Below, piece by piece: positions 57,099 to 64,000 of a stretch of 64,000 bases of DNA. The notes under the pieces are model-generated. The model was not told the origin of the DNA. It saw nothing but the letters and a program-made list of their open reading frames with translations, and did no database searches. The position numbers were made by a program, and so were the translations under genes. This DNA comes from Gynuella sunshinyii YC6258 (lineage in GTDB: Bacteria; Pseudomonadota; Gammaproteobacteria; Pseudomonadales; Natronospirillaceae), in NCBI RefSeq assembly GCF_000940805.1, contig NZ_CP007142.1, positions 1,526,593 through 1,590,592 on the forward strand, written 5' to 3'. Position 1 is the stretch's first letter. Every line of letters begins with the position of its first letter.

Positions 57099-57737
57099 AT
57101 GAACGGGCTTGAACTATTCGGTTATTTTGGCTCTATGCTAGTCGCAATCTCTTTAATGATGTCGAATCTCAAAAAGCTTCGCTGGATCAATCTTTTTGGT
57201 TCTTCGACATTTGCAACCTATGGTCTGTTGATTAAAGCCTGGCCGGTTTTTTTTCTGAACGGGTGGATCGCGGCGGTTGATATTTTTTATTTGTGGTTAT
57301 TATATCGCCAGAGAGACCAGTTCTCGCTGATTGAACTGGATCTCAATTATGACAAAAGCAAGTTGGCTCAATTGTTTGTGGGTCAGTATCAAAATGATAT
57401 CAAACGGTTCTTTAGCCGTTTTTCCATTCACAAGTTAAAAGAATGCCAGCTGATCATCACTTTCAGAAATCTCAAACCCTGTGGTTTGCTTGCTTATCAG
57501 TTGCTCGATAAGAATGGAGAAACAAAAGCCTGGATTGAACTGGATTATGTTTCACCGGAATTTCGCGATTATAAAAATGCAGAAGTGGTATTTTTGACCT
57601 TAAAGGAAAGACTTAAGCAGGCAGGTGTGAATAGCATCGAAACGCTTGGCGGGCATCAGGCACATGAGCAATATTTGCAGCGGATAGGGTTCACCCAGTC
57701 CGGCGATCCCAGTATTTTTGAGATGAAAAACATATAA
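57099..57737 (+). CDS. YgjV-like membrane domain fused to GNAT-type acyltransferase domain
   Basis: A 212-residue protein. The first 75 residues form about three membrane helices of the YgjV type (LELFGYFGSMLVAISLMMSN, RWINLFGSSTFATYGLLIKA). The remaining part looks like a GNAT domain: CGLLAYQLLDKNGETKAWIE, LDYVSPEFRDYKNAEVVFLT and a final EQYLQRIGFTQ. The pairing places an acetyltransferase-like domain at the inner membrane. Function is unknown for YgjV proteins. CAGGT lies upstream of the ATG. Confidence 0.7.
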   Translation: MNGLELFGYFGSMLVAISLMMSNLKKLRWINLFGSSTFATYGLLIKAWPVFFLNGWIAAVDIFYLWLLYRQRDQFSLIELDLNYDKSKLAQLFVGQYQNDIKRFFSRFSIHKLKECQLIITFRNLKPCGLLAYQLLDKNGETKAWIELDYVSPEFRDYKNAEVVFLTLKERLKQAGVNSIETLGGHQAHEQYLQRIGFTQSGDPSIFEMKNI

Positions 57738-58047
57738 CAGACTTATTTCAGTGCCCGTTACTGACATATCTCTTCTATGTCATTGTCTATGAGTTGAAGC
57801 CATTTATTTAATGTGATGTGAGAGCGGTTATGATGATAAATTTTTATGCTGCAATCCTGTTTTCACAAGAATGATCTAAGCTCTAAAGAGAATCGATTAT
57901 TTGTCGGCCGGGTTATATCTCTGGCCGGTCCGAAAATCAGAATTACGGCACTGGTACACCTGTTTATATTTCACGTTGCCAGCTGTTGAAACATGAATGC
58001 AGGGGTGTTCTTTGCATGGACTTTAACGAGCAATAGTGGTGATCACC
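57738..58047. other. Intergenic, upstream of the chemoreceptor
   Basis: About 310 bases without a coding frame or strong hairpin. The promoter of the chemoreceptor gene should lie here; no clear -35/-10 pair was chosen. Confidence 0.4.
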
Positions 58048-59961
58048 ATGAATTTATCGCTGCAAAGCAAGCTGATTGTGGCATCGGCTTTTATTATTTC
58101 CATTATATCCATCTCTCTTGGTTGGGTTGCTTACAGTCAACTGGATAGCGCAAGAGACGATGCAATTCTGTCGGAGACCAATGCCCAGGCGGGTGCGTTC
58201 AGACGCTATCTGGAAAGTTGGGCAGAAGATCGTCATTCCACTATGGCAGCCATGCGTCATGCTTTGGAAGTAAACATACGTAACAATAATGGTACGCTGG
58301 ATCATCAGATTGCCCTGGATGTGCTCAATCAAGGCAAAACCAGCGGTGAGTTTGCATTGACGTTTATTGGCCTGGAAGATGGCACCATGTATCGGCATGA
58401 TCCGAGCCTCGATAAAGCTGGATACGATCCGCGCGTGCGTGACTGGTACATGGCTGCCAAAACGTCTAACCAGCCGCTGATCACAAAACCATATATTGCG
58501 GTTACCGGGAATAAGCTCGCCATTACGTTTGTCGCGCCGGTGATTATTAATGGACAGTTCCGAGGGGCAATTGGCGGCTTGTTTTATATGGACAAAATCC
58601 TGTCAGATATCGTTAATTTGAAAGTGATGGGTGACGGATACGCCATGCTGCTGGATAAGCGCGATGTAATCGCTGTTCATCCAGACAAATCCCTGATCCT
58701 GAAAACACCGGATACGCTGAATGAGCAATTTACTTCCAGCTCATTAACCCGAATGAGTGGGACTCCGCAGATATATGATGTATCTGTGTCTGGCCAGAAG
58801 ACTCTGGTTTATCTTGATGCGGTACCCACAACGGATTGGGTATTGGTGCTGGTGATGCAAAAATTGGTACTTGCAGAACCATTACGGGCTCTGACCGTTA
58901 AAATTGTCCTTATTGTGGTTTGTCTTCTGGCTGTGGCGACTGTGGGTATTTTGCTTATGGTACGTTGGTTGTTTACCGATATTAAAACAGTATCCGGTGG
59001 TCTGGAGAATATTGCCGATGGTAATGGTGATCTGACGCTACGTATTATCACCAGTTCTGATGATGAAATTGGTATGCTGGCGAATAACTTCAACCGCTTT
59101 GTGGGCTTCTTACACGGTATCATCTCCAGTCTGCGAGACATTGGTGATGTTCTGGTTACCCAGGCCAACAGTACGCATCAGTCTGCTACATTGAGTGCTG
59201 AGAAAATTCATATGCAGCAGGAAGAGATTACTATGGTCGCGACGGCCGTTCATGAAATGACGGTTGCGACTCAGGAGATTGCCGGAAATGCATCTACCAC
59301 GGCCAAAACATCGGATGACGCTGTAAGGCTTAGTGACAATGGCCAGCAGCAGGTCAAAAAAAGCCAGGAAAGTATTAATAAACTGGCAGATGAAGTCGGC
59401 CGTACCAGCAAGGTCATTAGTGATCTTGATGAGCATGTGCAGCAGATCAGCTCGATTCTGGGCACTATTTCCGGTATTGCGGAGCAGACCAATCTCTTGG
59501 CTCTGAATGCTGCGATTGAGGCCGCCAGAGCCGGGGAACAAGGGCGCGGTTTTGCTGTTGTGGCTGACGAAGTCCGAGTGCTGTCACAACGGACGCATGC
59601 CTCGACTGAAGAAATCCAGAACATGATCGAGGTGCTGCAGAAATCCACCAGACAGGCTGTCAGCAGTATGGAGGCCAGTCATAAGCTGGCAGGTTTAAGT
59701 GTTCAGGATGCCGATGCCGCAAACGCCAGCCTGATTGAGATACGTTCGGCCATCTCGACTATTAACGAAATGGCGACTCAGATCGCTACCGCTGCAGAAG
59801 AGCAGACATCGGTGACTGCGGAGATCAATCAAAACACCACGAACATTCATACGGCATCGCAAGAGTTGGCTCATGTTGCCGAAGAAAGTGCCAAGCAGGC
59901 TAAAGAGTTGAATCAACTAAGCGAGCGTCTGCGGAAGGATATCGGTCTGTTTCGTCTGTGA
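58048..59961 (+). CDS. dCache-domain methyl-accepting chemotaxis protein
   Basis: A 637-residue chemoreceptor from the ATG at 58048 (a GTG four codons earlier is possible). A first membrane helix (about 7-28) leads to a periplasmic double Cache domain with the ligand motif [20 protein letters not shown] and an Asp in GGLFYMDK, which fits the amino-acid-binding dCache_1AA pattern. A second helix near 280-300, HAMP ([20 protein letters not shown]) and a signalling domain with [20 protein letters not shown] and [14 protein letters not shown] follow. Amino-acid sensing is inferred from the motif only. No tether peptide is present at the C-terminus. Confidence 0.92.
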   Translation: MNLSLQSKLIVASAFIISIISISLGWVAYSQLDSARDDAILSETNAQAGAFRRYLESWAEDRHSTMAAMRHALEVNIRNNNGTLDHQIALDVLNQGKTSGEFALTFIGLEDGTMYRHDPSLDKAGYDPRVRDWYMAAKTSNQPLITKPYIAVTGNKLAITFVAPVIINGQFRGAIGGLFYMDKILSDIVNLKVMGDGYAMLLDKRDVIAVHPDKSLILKTPDTLNEQFTSSSLTRMSGTPQIYDVSVSGQKTLVYLDAVPTTDWVLVLVMQKLVLAEPLRALTVKIVLIVVCLLAVATVGILLMVRWLFTDIKTVSGGLENIADGNGDLTLRIITSSDDEIGMLANNFNRFVGFLHGIISSLRDIGDVLVTQANSTHQSATLSAEKIHMQQEEITMVATAVHEMTVATQEIAGNASTTAKTSDDAVRLSDNGQQQVKKSQESINKLADEVGRTSKVISDLDEHVQQISSILGTISGIAEQTNLLALNAAIEAARAGEQGRGFAVVADEVRVLSQRTHASTEEIQNMIEVLQKSTRQAVSSMEASHKLAGLSVQDADAANASLIEIRSAISTINEMATQIATAAEEQTSVTAEINQNTTNIHTASQELAHVAEESAKQAKELNQLSERLRKDIGLFRL

Positions 59962-59969
59962 GTATTACC

Positions 59970-60008
59970 GGAAAACAGTGACACGGGGCTCTGTGTGTCA
60001 CTGTTTCC
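59970..60008. terminator. Hairpin between convergent chemoreceptor and ilvM genes
   Basis: GGAAAACAGTGACAC (59970-59984) pairs with GTGTCACTGTTTCC (59995-60008) with one bulged A. It lies between two converging genes and ends four bases from the ilvM stop. Neither side has a T tract, so efficient intrinsic termination is not certain. Confidence 0.45.
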
Positions 60009-60012
60009 ATGA

Positions 60013-60243
60013 TTATTGATAACTGACCTGTCGAACCTCCACCAGCTTTTTCAATTGCCACAACAGATTATCGGGAGAGCGTTGACCGCTGATAGTCAGT
60101 TTCAGAGAGTAGTGGTTTCCCACATGCTCCAGGCTCAGTTGTTTGATCACAAACCCTCTTACCCGAATGACTCTTAACAATCGCTCAATAGCACCCGTTT
60201 GATAACTGATCTGACAGTGGAATTCATGATGTTTCGGGTTCAT
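60013..60243 (-). CDS. ilvM: Acetolactate synthase II-type small subunit
   Basis: A 76-residue ACT-domain protein, the short IlvM form. It has the pattern CQISYQTGAIERLLRVIRVRGF followed by a beta strand SLKLTISGQRS and a final helix and strand. Small subunits raise activity of the large subunit and may carry feedback control. It overlaps the ilvG stop by four bases (ATGA), so the two subunits are co-translated. Confidence 0.9.
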   Translation of the reverse strand: MNPKHHEFHCQISYQTGAIERLLRVIRVRGFVIKQLSLEHVGNHYSLKLTISGQRSPDNLLWQLKKLVEVRQVSYQ

Positions 60244-61934
60244 GCGGCACTTCCATTGAACTGTTCTGGCTCCAGCATTTCATGGTTTGCACCACCAGGC
60301 TTTACCATCGGCCAGACATTGCTGTCAGTATTGATATGAACTTGCAGCATGGCCGGCCCTTGGCATGATAACAATGTATCCAGAGCAGGGCCTATCTGCG
60401 AGCGATTGTGAATCTGTAACGCATGGAACCCGAAAACACGGGCAATTTCCGTAAAATCGGGATTGTCTGACAGATCCACCGCACTATAGCGCCCCTGATA
60501 GAACAGCTCCTGCTGTTGGCGTACCAGGCCCAGGTGCTGGTTATCAAGAATGATGATCTTAACTGGCAGTTGGTGGCGGCGGATTGTTGCCAGCTCCTGA
60601 ATGTTCATCATGAAAGACCCATCACCTGAGATATTTATAACTTGAGCATCTGGTCTGGCAAAGCAGGCACCAATGGCAGCAGGCAGACCAAAACCCATGG
60701 TTCCCAGACCGCCACTGCTGAGATGCTGGCGGGGGTGGTCGAAATCGACATATTGTGCAACCCACATCTGATGCTGGCCAACATCACAACTGATGATTGA
60801 GCGTGTTTTTTTGACTGCAGACAACGCCGTCAGAAATTCCGGTCCGGCGATGGTGTTGCTATCGGTTGAAAGATTTTGCGGAATCAGACCTTTTTGATGC
60901 TTCATTGCCCGACAGTGATTACGCCAGGGTTGTATGTTCAGAGTTGACAGAAAGGCAGTTGAGAGCCGCCGTAATATGGATTTCATTTCGCCACGCAGGG
61001 TACAGCTCACCCGCTTGTTTTTATGAAATTCTGCCGGGTCAATATCAATGTGAATGATATCGGCATTGGTGGCGAAATGTTTGACAGCACCGGTCGCACG
61101 GTCATCGAAACGCACTCCAATCGCAATCAATGCATCACATTGCGCTATCAACTCATTACAGGCTCTGGAGCCATGCATGCCCAGCATTCCAAGATTTAAT
61201 GCACCATACAGGCCCGGGTTACCAATCCCTTTGAGTGAGACCACGTGAGGAATGTTTAGTTGGTTTGCAAAGGTTCTGAACTCATCCAAAGCGTTGGCGG
61301 ACATGACGCCTCCGCCACTGTACAGCAGTGGTCGTTGGGCTTTTTTGATTATCTCCACTGCATTTTGCAGAGAAGTCAGATCAACATTGTGTTCTTTTTC
61401 ATGGGAATTAGTTGGCTTGATTACGGATTTTGTGGTCATTTCTCCCATCAGTGCATCTTTGGCAATGTCTATCCAGACAGGACCGGGCCTGCCGGATGTC
61501 GCCAAACGAATAGCTTCTATAACAGTTGATTCGAGTTCATTCGCACTGGTGATCAGATAAGAGTGTTTGACGATAGCCATCGTCATGCCTAATACATCCA
61601 CTTCCTGAAATGCGTCACTACCGATCAGATGACTGTTTACCTGACCGGTGATCACCAATACTGGAATGGAATCCATAAAAGCATCGGCGATACCGGTCAC
61701 AAGATTAGTGGCCCCCGGCCCGGAAGTTGCGACAACCACTCCAAGCCTGCCGGACGCTCGGGCATATCCGTTTGCTGCTAAAGCGGCGGCTTGTTCGTGG
61801 CGGCATAAAACATGTTCCAGTTCAGAGTCTGCCAAAGCATCATACAGTGGCATGATGCAGCCACCGGGGTAACCGAATAAAGTACGAATATTCTGTTCCT
61901 GCAGGGTTTTGAGAATGTACTGTGCACCGTTCAT
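60240..61934 (-). CDS. ilvG: Acetolactate synthase large subunit
   Basis: A 564-residue thiamine-diphosphate enzyme. The N-terminal domain has FGYPGGCIMPLYDAL with the catalytic Glu in LCRHEQAA, and TSGPGATNLVTGIADA. The C-terminal TPP/Mg motif is GDGSFMMNIQELATIRRHQLP onward to an Asn. It makes acetolactate or acetohydroxybutyrate, the first step of valine, leucine and isoleucine synthesis. GGGAG lies before the ATG. The paired small subunit is IlvM-type and an attenuated leader precedes it, so this is the ilvGM form. Unlike enteric operons, no ilvE, ilvD or ilvA follows. Confidence 0.95.
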   Translation of the reverse strand: MNGAQYILKTLQEQNIRTLFGYPGGCIMPLYDALADSELEHVLCRHEQAAALAANGYARASGRLGVVVATSGPGATNLVTGIADAFMDSIPVLVITGQVNSHLIGSDAFQEVDVLGMTMAIVKHSYLITSANELESTVIEAIRLATSGRPGPVWIDIAKDALMGEMTTKSVIKPTNSHEKEHNVDLTSLQNAVEIIKKAQRPLLYSGGGVMSANALDEFRTFANQLNIPHVVSLKGIGNPGLYGALNLGMLGMHGSRACNELIAQCDALIAIGVRFDDRATGAVKHFATNADIIHIDIDPAEFHKNKRVSCTLRGEMKSILRRLSTAFLSTLNIQPWRNHCRAMKHQKGLIPQNLSTDSNTIAGPEFLTALSAVKKTRSIISCDVGQHQMWVAQYVDFDHPRQHLSSGGLGTMGFGLPAAIGACFARPDAQVINISGDGSFMMNIQELATIRRHQLPVKIIILDNQHLGLVRQQQELFYQGRYSAVDLSDNPDFTEIARVFGFHALQIHNRSQIGPALDTLLSCQGPAMLQVHINTDSNVWPMVKPGGANHEMLEPEQFNGSAA

Positions 61935-61983
61935 TGTTAACTCCCATGGTGTGGTAAGCCCGTTACGAAAAAAACCAGTGCAT

Positions 61984-62018
61984 AAAAAAACCCCCGGTTC
62001 TCTCGAAGCGGGGGTTTT
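61984..62018 (-). terminator. ilv transcription attenuator
   Basis: On the minus strand AAAACCCCCG (62018-62009) pairs with CGGGGGTTTT (61996-61987), then seven T in all. The same 5' arm can instead pair over nine bases with GCGGGGGTT (62061-62053) inside the leader peptide gene. These are the two exclusive structures of a classical attenuator. Confidence 0.85.
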
Positions 62019-62036
62019 AAAAATTTATCTGTCAGT

Positions 62037-62120
62037 TCAATTCTGCAACGACAACCCCCGCGATGGTAGGACCACCACGACCAGGATTACGTTAATAATC
62101 AGAATGAACTGCTGTTTCAT
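62037..62120 (-). CDS. ilvL: ilv leader peptide
   Basis: A 27-codon frame from ATG at 62120 to TGA at 62037-62039. The peptide begins MKQQFILIINVILVVVVLP and is crowded with the regulatory amino acids: four Ile, four Leu and five Val in 27 residues. Ribosome stalling at these codons when branched-chain aminoacyl-tRNAs are scarce would favour the antiterminator and allow ilvGM transcription. It ends 19 bases before the attenuator stem. The family role is well known from enteric ilvGMEDA and ivbL leaders. Confidence 0.9.
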   Translation of the reverse strand: MKQQFILIINVILVVVVLPSRGLSLQN

Positions 62121-62153
62121 AAAATTCTAAAAATAAAAATAAAATGTTTATAG

Positions 62154-62183
62154 ACTATAGCTGGAAAATAATATCTCTGACAA
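62154..62183 (-). promoter_or_regulatory. Putative ilvLGM promoter
   Basis: On the minus strand TTGTCA (62183-62178) and TATAGT (62159-62154) are 18 bases apart. The leader peptide starts about 34 bases downstream of the -10. Confidence 0.6.
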
Positions 62184-62220
62184 CTATTTTTTTTGTCTCT
62201 GAAATTTAAATATCAGAGAC
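62174..62220. promoter_or_regulatory. TCTCTGA repeats and dyad at the ilv promoter
   Basis: TCTCTGA occurs at 62174-62180 (overlapping the -35) and again at 62196-62202, exactly 22 bases apart. A reversed copy at 62213-62219 makes a perfect dyad GTCTCTGA-N10-TCAGAGAC (62195-62220). This fits a regulator site upstream of the promoter; the protein is unknown. Confidence 0.45.
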
Positions 62221-62480
62221 GATAACAGCTGATATAAATCAAAATTGCTGCGTATGAAAACGATTTTTTTATTTTTCCTATACCAACGTAGTAGGTTTTT
62301 AAGCGTACTTTTTTTTTTGACTTTCCTATAATGATTGGAGGTGTGCTGAGAACAGGTCAATATTTGTTGCCAGGTCTATTACAGGGTTCGAGGTGTTCCT
62401 GTATTAAGAATAACTGGCAAGGTTGATCTGGCTGTTTCCAGTGGTTCCTGTAACCCCTCTCAAATCATTAAGGATCATTT

Positions 62481-63254
62481 ATGTCCGCTTGGTTTATCTT
62501 GTCAACAGGTCGCTGTGGTACTCAGTGGCTGTCTCACCGTCTTACCAAGTTGTTGCCCAAACAGTATTGGGTAACGCATGAACCGCTTTCGCAAGATTAC
62601 ATGCCAATGGAAAACTCACCCTCACTTCCGCTTACGGTCAACGCTGATAAGATTCTCGGACATTTGACAGAAATTCGCGATCACATTAATCGTGGAGGCA
62701 AGTATGTTGAATGCGGATATCAGAGTTGGCGGCATTTGTCGTGGTATAAAGACATTCTGCAAACAGATGTCAAAGTTATCCATTTGCATCGTAATCCTAT
62801 GTCTACTGCATGTCTCTGGTTACAAAAAGGGGCTTTTCTGAGGTTGTCTGAAATGGAGTTGTTTAACCCATTTGGCGCAGAGGCCAAGCTGCCTGAGTAT
62901 CGCTCCAAATGGCACAGACTCAGTCCGATTGAGAAAAATCTCTATTTTTGGGCAGAAGTACAGGCCCAGGCCAAAGAATATAAAGCGTCCTGGCCGGATG
63001 AGGACTGGTTTGATCTGCCATATAGCCAACTGCTAAATAGCCGGACATTGCAGAAGCTTGGTCATTTCCTCGATTGTAAGGTTAATCTGCATCCGAGTAA
63101 TTTAATGGTGGATAATCAGCTCATGGAGTTGGAAGAGATTCCGATTGACGATAGTGTCCTGAAAGCGCATCCAGGTATATTGTCGCTTGCGGAAGAGCTA
63201 GGCTATAAAATCAGTAGCCAGCAGAACGAATTGCAAATGCGGGTCGGTATCTGA
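62481..63254 (+). CDS. Sulfotransferase family protein
   Basis: A 257-residue protein with the PAPS-binding 5' phosphosulfate loop STGRCGTQWLSHRL at residues 8-21 and the 3'-phosphate motif VIHLHRNPMSTAC. It should move a sulfuryl group from PAPS to an unknown hydroxyl or amine acceptor. AAGGA precedes the ATG, and a TATAAT box at 62327-62332 with a T-rich upstream region may be its -10. It is divergent from the ilv operon and convergent with egtD. No PAPS synthesis genes are nearby. Confidence 0.8.
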   Translation: MSAWFILSTGRCGTQWLSHRLTKLLPKQYWVTHEPLSQDYMPMENSPSLPLTVNADKILGHLTEIRDHINRGGKYVECGYQSWRHLSWYKDILQTDVKVIHLHRNPMSTACLWLQKGAFLRLSEMELFNPFGAEAKLPEYRSKWHRLSPIEKNLYFWAEVQAQAKEYKASWPDEDWFDLPYSQLLNSRTLQKLGHFLDCKVNLHPSNLMVDNQLMELEEIPIDDSVLKAHPGILSLAEELGYKISSQQNELQMRVGI

Positions 63255-63315
63255 CGGATCACACTGATCCCCGGTCAGATGATCGGGGGTCTCATATTCT
63301 CCAGTTAACTTAAGC

Positions 63316-64000
63316 TTAGCGTGCACTCAGAAGAAAAACACTGAACATTTGTGCTTTATCCAGCCATATCCTTTCTCTCTCCCACCCGCTTGTCGCTGCC
63401 AACGCCAAAAATTCATCCGGCGTATATTTGTAGGAATTTTCGGTATGAATATTTTCACCCTCTGAAAAGGCAATCATCTGATCATCAATACTAACCTGCT
63501 GCGCAAGAGTGCTGATCAGGTGCATCTCAATGCGGCCTGCTACAGGATTATAAAACGCATAGTGAGCAAATGCCTGAGGATCAAAATCGGCGCCACAAAT
63601 ACGATTGATATGGTTCAGGATGTTACGATTAAAGGCTGCGGTCACTCCCATGCTATCGTTATAGGCATTATGCAGAACACTTGGATCTTTCTTGGTATCC
63701 ACTCCAATCAGCAGACGAGAGTGGTCTCCCAGAGACTGGCGAATGTTGGATAAAAAAAACTGTGCCTGTTCCGGGCTGAAGTTGCCAATGGTTGAACCTG
63801 GAAAAAAGCCCAGTTTTGGGAGGGGCAGCGTTTCAGGCAGCGGCGCTGGCTGAGTGAAGTCTGCTTCTATGGGCAGTACGGTTAGTTGTGGAAACTCCTG
63901 TTGCAACCGATCACTGGCCTGCCGCAGATGATCACCGGCAATATCGATAGGGACATAATGTTCAATGTTATCAAGTTGCTGCAATAACAATCTTATTTTG
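63316..64000 (-). CDS. egtD: L-histidine N-alpha-methyltransferase EgtD (3' part)
   Basis: The C-terminal two-thirds (about 228 residues) of EgtD; the gene runs past the right edge. Visible signatures are LGFFPGSTIGNFSPEQA, IGVDTKKDPSVLHNAYND, NRICGADFDP and ENSYKYTPDEFLALA. The last includes residues that hold the histidine substrate. EgtD methylates histidine three times with SAM to give hercynine, the first step of ergothioneine synthesis. EgtB, the usual partner, would lie outside the window. The first visible residues continue upstream as the usual TRLLL-like helix. Confidence 0.93.
   Translation of the reverse strand, partial: KIRLLLQQLDNIEHYVPIDIAGDHLRQASDRLQQEFPQLTVLPIEADFTQPAPLPETLPLPKLGFFPGSTIGNFSPEQAQFFLSNIRQSLGDHSRLLIGVDTKKDPSVLHNAYNDSMGVTAAFNRNILNHINRICGADFDPQAFAHYAFYNPVAGRIEMHLISTLAQQVSIDDQMIAFSEGENIHTENSYKYTPDEFLALAATSGWERERIWLDKAQMFSVFLLSAR

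Overview
The window reads as a chromosomal segment of a free-living, probably marine or sediment-dwelling gammaproteobacterium of the Oceanospirillales/Pseudomonadales type. This is inferred from gene order and family content (mutY-yggX, trxA followed by rho with hemB beside them, an aminotransferase-sfsA pair), from the many membrane sensors, chemoreceptors and c-di-GMP enzymes, and from secreted polysaccharide hydrolases. No species can be named from the sequence alone. Genes lie on both strands in short operons. There is no rRNA, CRISPR array or recognisable transposase.

Layout. 1-0.7 kb: end of mutY, yggX, tRNA-Phe with promoter and terminator. 0.7-7.2 kb: a sparsely coding stretch with a VOC gene broken by an amber codon, an SDR, a YigZ-family gene, a hybrid histidine kinase and a HutZ-like haem protein. 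7.2-8.3 kb: a small phage-like control module (excisionase-type HTH, Cys-rich protein, divergent repressor, AT-rich operator region) with no other phage genes. 8.3-21.4 kb: a GMC oxidoreductase, a periplasmic-binding-protein/membrane-LytTR pair, a glycine-betaine-demethylase-like Rieske oxygenase with a convergent AraC regulator, a PLP synthase fused to a FemAB-like acyltransferase, and a large GH3 lipoprotein glucosidase. 21.6-25.9 kb: an RND efflux pair behind a perfect 16-bp palindrome. 26-36.6 kb: signalling genes (TPR-GGDEF, two paralogous 7TM-DISM-GGDEF proteins flanking yccS, a chemoreceptor). 36.6-38.4 kb: menA and a HAD phosphatase.

39.2-43.2 kb is the most unusual part. It holds a possible small peptide gene, a VOC protein, a divergent methyltetrahydrofolate-methyltransferase-like TIM barrel, a MoaD/ThiS-like sulfur carrier ending in Gly-Gly, a JAMM-fold protein with Gln at the usual catalytic Glu position, a rhodanese-E1 fusion preceded by a long set of nested complementary segments (candidate leader RNA), and a DUF1330 protein. 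It looks like a sulfur-transfer pathway of unknown product.

43.3-64 kb: a GH18 chitinase; aminotransferase-sfsA-EamA transporter-Bax-like lipoprotein; a 7TM hybrid kinase with a PAS-only partner; a histidine phosphatase; rho; trxA; hemB; a lipoprotein; a YgjV-GNAT fusion; a dCache chemoreceptor; ilvGM with a complete leader peptide and attenuator; a sulfotransferase; and the 3' part of egtD at the right edge.
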